Below, piece by piece: positions 46,990-50,695 of a stretch of 50,695 nucleotides of DNA (positions are counted from its first letter, which is position 1; each line of letters starts with the position of its first letter). Both the position numbers and the translations under genes were made by a program. The DNA lies in IMG/VR virus record IMGVR_UViG_3300042483_000433, positions 1 through 50,695 of that record. One strand, written 5' to 3'. Origin of the DNA: a virus. The notes under the pieces were generated by a model, which searched no databases, was not told the DNA's origin, and worked only from the letters and a program-made list of their open reading frames with translations.

Positions 46990-47820
46990 ATGGCAAAATC
47001 ACAGTGGCCGGTAGACGGCAAACCTGGTAAGGCGTGGAAGGTAACCAGCCCGTTCGGTTGGCGCGTCCACCCTATCAAGAAAACAAAGAAGCACCACAAC
47101 GGTGTTGACATCTGGAAGGGTGGAGAACCCACCTACCTAGAGGCATGGGCTGACGGAAAAGTAATTGCAGTTAAGCCTAACGACTCACCAACATCAGGCG
47201 GACATTCAGTTATTGTCCAATCAACAGTCATGGGCAAGAAGGTCACATGGACCTACTTCCACATGGTCAAGGGTTCAATCAAAGTCAAGAAGGGTCAGCG
47301 CGTCGAAGCTGGCACAATCATCGGCAAGATGGGTATGACCGGTTTCGCAACTGGTAAGCACCTCCACTGGGAAATCTGGGCAGGACACATCAAGGGTCAG
47401 CCAATGGCAGGCTTCCACAATGGTAAGGGCTACTACAACCCAATGACTTTCTGCAAGGCTGTCATTGAGTTTGAGAGAGCTCACGTCGAAGCAGGCAAGG
47501 AAACCCCTGAAGATGCCCCAGTAACTCTCGCTCCAACTCACTCTGTACCAGAGATCCCAACAGTTGCAGTTCCAAAGGAAGCCCCTATTGTGAAGCCAGA
47601 GGCTGTAGTTGCTGCACCAGTTGCCGCCCCTACTGCTAAGCAAATACTAAAGGTAGGCTCAAAGGGAACTGCTGTAAAGGTAGTCCAGAAGAAGATTGGT
47701 GTTGCCCCTGACGGAGCATTTGGTCCAAAGACTCAGGCTGCTTTAAAGGCATACCAAACCAAGCACGGAATCCCAGCGACAGGCGTTGTTGACGCTGCAA
47801 CCTGGGCCAAACTAGGCTAA
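46990..47820 (+). CDS. M23 peptidase endolysin with peptidoglycan-binding domain
   Basis: 276 aa. Residues about 20-135 hold the M23 zinc motifs HHNGVD and HLHWEI (lysostaphin-like endopeptidase), a Pro/Ala/Val linker follows, and residues 213-276 are a PG_binding_1 domain (VKVVQKKIGVAPDGAFGPKT). It cuts peptide cross-links in the host wall at lysis. GAAGGAATAAGTA precedes the ATG. Confidence 0.9.
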   Translation: MAKSQWPVDGKPGKAWKVTSPFGWRVHPIKKTKKHHNGVDIWKGGEPTYLEAWADGKVIAVKPNDSPTSGGHSVIVQSTVMGKKVTWTYFHMVKGSIKVKKGQRVEAGTIIGKMGMTGFATGKHLHWEIWAGHIKGQPMAGFHNGKGYYNPMTFCKAVIEFERAHVEAGKETPEDAPVTLAPTHSVPEIPTVAVPKEAPIVKPEAVVAAPVAAPTAKQILKVGSKGTAVKVVQKKIGVAPDGAFGPKTQAALKAYQTKHGIPATGVVDAATWAKLG

Positions 47821-47869
47821 CCGGAAATAAAAGTAATTATTACATAATACAATACGCCGGTAGAGAGAA

Positions 47870-47902
47870 CCCCCCACCTTTCGAGGTAGGGGGGCTTCTT
47901 TT
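47870..47902 (+). terminator. Terminator of the lysis block
   Basis: CCCCCCACCT / AGGTAGGGGGG stem, TTCG loop, then CTTCTTTT; it may act on both strands. Confidence 0.85.
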
Positions 47903-48407
47903 ACCCGCGTTGGCGGGCTTGATAGATCCAGTCGTGGACAGTTCTCACGTTTACATTAAGAATGTCAGAGAGTAGTTGAGCGATTTCCTTGACTCGGAAC
48001 TGCTGAGCAAGGCTGTAAGCAGCCACAAAACGATCTTTAGCACCGACAAACACCCCAGAATCCACATAGTAAGTGATATGACGTCTGGCAATCTCGAACT
48101 TTAGGCTCTTTGTAGGCGTTGAATGCACCTTTGCACCCCCGTCATACACGCTTAGAATCAGGTCTAAAACGGTCTTCCGTAAGTGTACGACCTTCTTACT
48201 GGCATCTTCCAGTGTCTCACCCCACACAGGCACACACAGGGAGCCGACAACCAGTAACTCCCCCTCAAAGTTACCGGACACCCACCACTCAGTACTATAG
48301 CCACCATCCGTCTTGATGATTTCAACAGTTGCAAAGAACGAATCTCCACCCAGATTTATAATCTCAGGGACGTCGACAGCAACAACTTCAGTAGTTTTGT
48401 TTCTCAT
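47901..48407 (-). CDS. Hypothetical protein with C-terminal HTH
   Basis: 168 aa. The N-terminal beta-rich part is unrecognised. Residues about 125-168 (FVAAYSLAQQFRVKEIAQLL ... VNVRTVHDWIYQARQRG) form an HTH like those of sigma-factor or Trp-repressor type regulators. Confidence 0.7.
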   Translation of the reverse strand: MRNKTTEVVAVDVPEIINLGGDSFFATVEIIKTDGGYSTEWWVSGNFEGELLVVGSLCVPVWGETLEDASKKVVHLRKTVLDLILSVYDGGAKVHSTPTKSLKFEIARRHITYYVDSGVFVGAKDRFVAAYSLAQQFRVKEIAQLLSDILNVNVRTVHDWIYQARQRG

Positions 48408-48426
48408 AGCGCCATCCTACCATATC

Positions 48427-48906
48427 TTAGGCAGGAACGTGCGTCACCCAGTAGTAGTTGCACTTCTCGCAGCATGGCTCATTCCACGCGTCCTCCACAG
48501 CATTACAGAAGTCCACATAGAAGTAAGGGTCTTTCTTATAGAGGTTGGCTCTGTGCGTCATAACGACACGATTGAGAGCCTCTGCATTGCTAAACCACTC
48601 AGGAAGACCATAGCCCCACATGTGACCAGCACGATCACGCAAGGCTCGCAGGTTCTCTACGTTCTTGTCTGTCTTGATGCCTCGGCGGTCAGCCTCTTCA
48701 ACACACTCGAAGATATAGTTCCATAGAGCCACCTCGTGACCTCTCCACATCTTTACTGCAGGGTGATTGCGCCATCCAGCGCGAGGGTCGTCATTACTAA
48801 GGACGTTGAGGATCTGGTATCCCTCAAGGATTTGCTTGTTTAGTCGCTTGCTGTCCAGGGCCTTAGCTGACTCACTGAACTCAATAAAAGGTAGAAATGT
48901 TTGCAT
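48427..48906 (-). CDS. Pyrimidine-dimer DNA glycosylase-like protein
   Basis: 159 aa. MQTFLPFIEF, ALDSKRLNKQILEGYQIL and GWRNHPAVKMWRGHEVALW match the Pyr_excise/MSMEG_6572-type family related to T4 endonuclease V, which starts repair of UV dimers. C-terminal CCEKC addition. Confidence 0.8.
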   Translation of the reverse strand: MQTFLPFIEFSESAKALDSKRLNKQILEGYQILNVLSNDDPRAGWRNHPAVKMWRGHEVALWNYIFECVEEADRRGIKTDKNVENLRALRDRAGHMWGYGLPEWFSNAEALNRVVMTHRANLYKKDPYFYVDFCNAVEDAWNEPCCEKCNYYWVTHVPA

Positions 48907-48912
48907 AGTTAG

Positions 48913-48941
48913 AAATTAGCACTACACAAATAGTTTGTCAA
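48913..48941 (-). promoter_or_regulatory. Promoter of gene 48427
   Basis: TTGACA (48936-48941), 17 bp, TAATTT (48913-48918), close to the start; very short leader. Confidence 0.7.
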
Positions 48942-48945
48942 GTCG

Positions 48946-48970
48946 AAAAACCCCCCGATTTCTCGAGGGG
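48946..48970. terminator. Terminator, possibly bidirectional
   Basis: CCCCCCGA / TCGAGGGG stem; T-runs on both sides (TTTTT on minus, CTTTTCTT on plus). Confidence 0.7.
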
Positions 48971-48994
48971 CTTTTCTTGACAGAAAGGAGAAAC

Positions 48995-49045
48995 ATGGCT
49001 GATAACGTCCATGCTAGTGCTGGCAACAACTCCCGCACTAACTAA
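48995..49045 (+). CDS. Possible 16-residue peptide
   Basis: MADNVHASAGNNSRTN with a strong GAAAGGAG 5-6 nt before the ATG. No plus-strand promoter is clear, so expression is uncertain. Confidence 0.3.
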   Translation: MADNVHASAGNNSRTN

Positions 49046-49077
49046 ATTGTATCACAATGTTTGCTAAATATGTCGTT

Positions 49078-49269
49078 TTATGCACGAACAACAAAAGCGA
49101 ATCCAAGCAAGTTCCAGAGAACGTTGAACATAATAGTGGAGATAACGAACTCCCAAAGAGCACGGTCACGCGACCAGAACAAGATGATGAAGATCCCTAG
49201 AAGATAAACAAGAAGTCCCGGAATCGAGAACAACCACGGCCCCATAGTAACTACGCCATAAGAATCCAT
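49078..49269 (-). CDS. Small membrane protein
   Basis: 63 aa, two hydrophobic segments, start overlapping the thyX stop (TAATG). Function unknown. Confidence 0.7.
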   Translation of the reverse strand: MDSYGVVTMGPWLFSIPGLLVYLLGIFIILFWSRDRALWEFVISTIMFNVLWNLLGFAFVVRA

Positions 49270-49964
49270 TATGGTGCCACGCGTCCGTTCTTGTTGAAGG
49301 CTTCATAGGTAAGAGGCATCTTCTCTGCGAAGTGGCACTCCATCTGCTCAGCAACCATTTCGATTTCACGCTGAGGGAAACTAGGGAAGTGCGTTCCCTC
49401 ACGGGTAGTACGTAACGACAGGAAGTTCATCAAAGCACGAGCATTCATAGTTACATACATAGAAGAATACAAACCAACAGGAAGAACTCCACGAGCAATC
49501 TCTCGGGCTACACCAGCGTGCAACATCTTCTGATACTCCTCATAGGCAGCCTTGTTCGCATTGTAACTTGAGCGATAAACAGTAGCCAACTGACTAATGT
49601 CTCCAAGCTCAAACTCGTAAGCACCTGGCTTACCTTTTTGAACCAACTTACGTTCTAGGTTAGGGACGTAGAACACAGGCTCCAGCTCCTTGTAACGTCC
49701 ACTCTCCTCATTGTAAGAAGCCATGCGGTGACGCATAAACTCACGGAACACGAAGATAGGAGCTTCAATGTAGAACGTAAAAGCGTTGTGTTCAAACGGA
49801 GAACCATGACGATCTCGCATCAGGTAGTTGATTAGTCCGGCTTCTTTTTCCGGAGTGCTCTCCACAGCACCAGTTGATACGCGGGCAGCCAGTGTTACTG
49901 CCGAGTCCGAAGCCATGCTCTGCACAAGCTTAACGGTCATGTCACTGCGGTATTTGATTTCCAT
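49269..49964 (-). CDS. thyX: Flavin-dependent thymidylate synthase
   Basis: 231 aa. The ThyX signature RHRMASYNEESGRY lies near residues 77-90, with GSPFEHNAFTFYIEAP before it and NARALMNFLSLRT later. It makes dTMP from dUMP with FAD, NADPH and methylene-THF, feeding phage DNA synthesis. The -10 box ends 6 nt before the ATG, so the message is probably leaderless. Confidence 0.95.
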   Translation of the reverse strand: MEIKYRSDMTVKLVQSMASDSAVTLAARVSTGAVESTPEKEAGLINYLMRDRHGSPFEHNAFTFYIEAPIFVFREFMRHRMASYNEESGRYKELEPVFYVPNLERKLVQKGKPGAYEFELGDISQLATVYRSSYNANKAAYEEYQKMLHAGVAREIARGVLPVGLYSSMYVTMNARALMNFLSLRTTREGTHFPSFPQREIEMVAEQMECHFAEKMPLTYEAFNKNGRVAP

Positions 49965-49970
49965 AACGCA

Positions 49971-50000
49971 ATACTAGCACAGCGTTTTGTTATTCGTCAA
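49971..50000 (-). promoter_or_regulatory. Promoter of thyX
   Basis: TTGACG (49995-50000), 18 bp, TAGTAT (49971-49976). Lies over the end of the upstream gene. Confidence 0.7.
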
Positions 50001-50169
50001 TACGAAGATACACAATGGACGTCCACGGGTAGAACACAGTATTACGTTTTACCTGAACAAGAACCCCTATTGAACTCTCCTCAATAACTACACCCTCAGC
50101 TGCACCCATCTCGATTACATATCGAAGTCCGATGGAAACCTTTTTTCCGACAAAGGAGTTAGTAGACAA
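49990..50169 (-). CDS. Small beta-barrel-like protein
   Basis: 59 aa from TTG 50167-50169 (GAGGA 8 nt upstream); an ATG at 50187 lacks an SD. VSIGLRYVIEMGAAEGVVIE...VLVQVKRNTVFYPW looks like an SH3/KOW-type barrel. The start codon lies inside the EEPDIVY tail of the upstream gene. Confidence 0.65.
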   Translation of the reverse strand: MSTNSFVGKKVSIGLRYVIEMGAAEGVVIEESSIGVLVQVKRNTVFYPWTSIVYLRIDE

Positions 50170-50491
50170 TATCAGGTTCCTCAACATTCATAAGACAAAC
50201 ACGTTCATGTCTAATCTTACACCCTTCGCTGCAGTACCAAGTCTTACCCTCCCCCACCACAAACCTCTGATCAGACAAATCAAACTCAGACTCGCAGCAC
50301 TCACAGGTCCTAAAGAACGACATTGCAGGAGGCTCAAGGCAGTCCTCATTATGTAGGAGTATAGGCTCACCAGTATCTACTGCAGCCCACTCACTATAAG
50401 TCTCTTCATCTTCATCCGAAAGATCTTCACCACAGCGGTGACAAAAGTTTTCTGGTTCAGGATAATCTTCTATGCCAAACTCAGTAGACAA
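50159..50491 (-). CDS. Zinc-binding protein ending EEPDIVY
   Basis: 110 aa from TTG 50489-50491 (GAGGA 8 nt upstream). CHRCGEDL, CECCESEF and CSEGC give three Cys pairs. The last residues are EEPDIVY; the DNA encoding them carries the SD and TTG of the next gene. Confidence 0.7.
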   Translation of the reverse strand: MSTEFGIEDYPEPENFCHRCGEDLSDEDEETYSEWAAVDTGEPILLHNEDCLEPPAMSFFRTCECCESEFDLSDQRFVVGEGKTWYCSEGCKIRHERVCLMNVEEPDIVY

Positions 50492-50695
50492 CGTCCGGTT
50501 CCTCATATGTACCAGGGCGAAGGGATTCATCTAACCAGCGCTTCACAATACTTTCACGTTCATGCGGCGCAAGGTCCACAAACATTTGATAGGTATATTC
50601 AGTGGACTTAACGAGAGCGTATCTAGCAAACGTATCCTCAGCTATATTCATAGCGCGGTATTTGATTATGTAAGGAACATACTCTCCACCAGTTT
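50481..50695 (-). CDS. Partial protein ending EEPDVVY (start outside window)
   Basis: 71 codons visible, ending RPGTYEEPDVVY-TGA. Helical, unrecognised. Its last codons overlap the SD and TTG of gene 50159 by 11 nt. Confidence 0.7.
   Translation of the reverse strand, partial: TGGEYVPYIIKYRAMNIAEDTFARYALVKSTEYTYQMFVDLAPHERESIVKRWLDESLRPGTYEEPDVVY

Noticed and set aside
49078-49269. Holin
   Set aside because: It has two hydrophobic segments but sits coupled to thyX, away from any lysin.

Overview
The window looks like part of the genome of a tailed double-stranded DNA phage (Caudoviricetes) of an actinobacterial host. A large terminase, a portal, a Dps-like head-region protein, phage lysins, ThyX and SSB are recognisable. 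Several small proteins (DUF3846, DUF1360, Api92-like, a pyrimidine-dimer glycosylase) resemble families common in actinobacteriophages. No integrase or DNA polymerase is in view, so lifestyle cannot be judged. Host genus is not established; base composition is moderate, unlike Streptomyces.

Layout. (1) 1-9.9 kb, minus strand: head/packaging genes, namely a giant ORF of at least 1766 codons carrying a DnaQ-like exonuclease domain, a Dps/Cys-cluster fusion protein, the portal, and small genes. (2) 9.9-13.6 kb: an HTH protein with a large inverted repeat at its promoter, two small plus-strand genes around a C-rich low-complexity tract ending in 15 copies of a hexamer (G3N3 on the minus strand), then TerL with a small overlapping gene upstream. 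(3) 13.6-15.9 kb: a peptidoglycan-binding protein, three tiny membrane proteins and an NlpC/P60 lipoprotein. (4) 15.9-29.4 kb: an array of mostly one-gene cassettes on the minus strand. Each has a terminator, a boundary repeat with a covarying triloop hairpin, a sigma70-type promoter, usually a 5'-terminal hairpin leader, and a small ORF. There are 23 boundary repeats. (5) 29.4-38.4 kb: short operons with SSB, an XRE regulator, several CxxC proteins, an Api92-like protein and a metallopeptidase-VWA / MoxR-type AAA pair. (6) 38.4-40.6 kb: a more GC-rich block with a CHAP-like protein lacking the usual catalytic Cys and a repeated AACTTTYAACGA motif. (7) 40.8-43.2 kb: small zinc-type proteins and a glycosyltransferase. 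(8) 43.5-47.8 kb, plus strand: a secreted coiled-coil/beta protein, a holin-like protein and an M23 endolysin. (9) 47.9-50.7 kb, minus strand: an HTH protein, a pyrimidine-dimer glycosylase, ThyX and small proteins.

How it works together. Regions 1-2 would build the capsid and package DNA. Regions 3 and 8 would open the envelope. The cassette array looks like a set of independently transcribed early or host-takeover genes sharing one regulatory format. The strongest candidates for something undescribed are structural: (a) the 23-copy boundary hairpin whose stem changes in both arms while its loop stays fixed; (b) the covarying 5' leader hairpin with an ACAACCA-type loop directly before the ribosome binding site; (c) a four-copy candidate H-type pseudoknot, three copies of which lie 5-11 nt after stop codons; (d) the exonuclease domain inside a giant head-region protein; (e) a recurring C-terminal EEPDVVY-type tail. 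All functional statements are inferred by eye; no database search was run.
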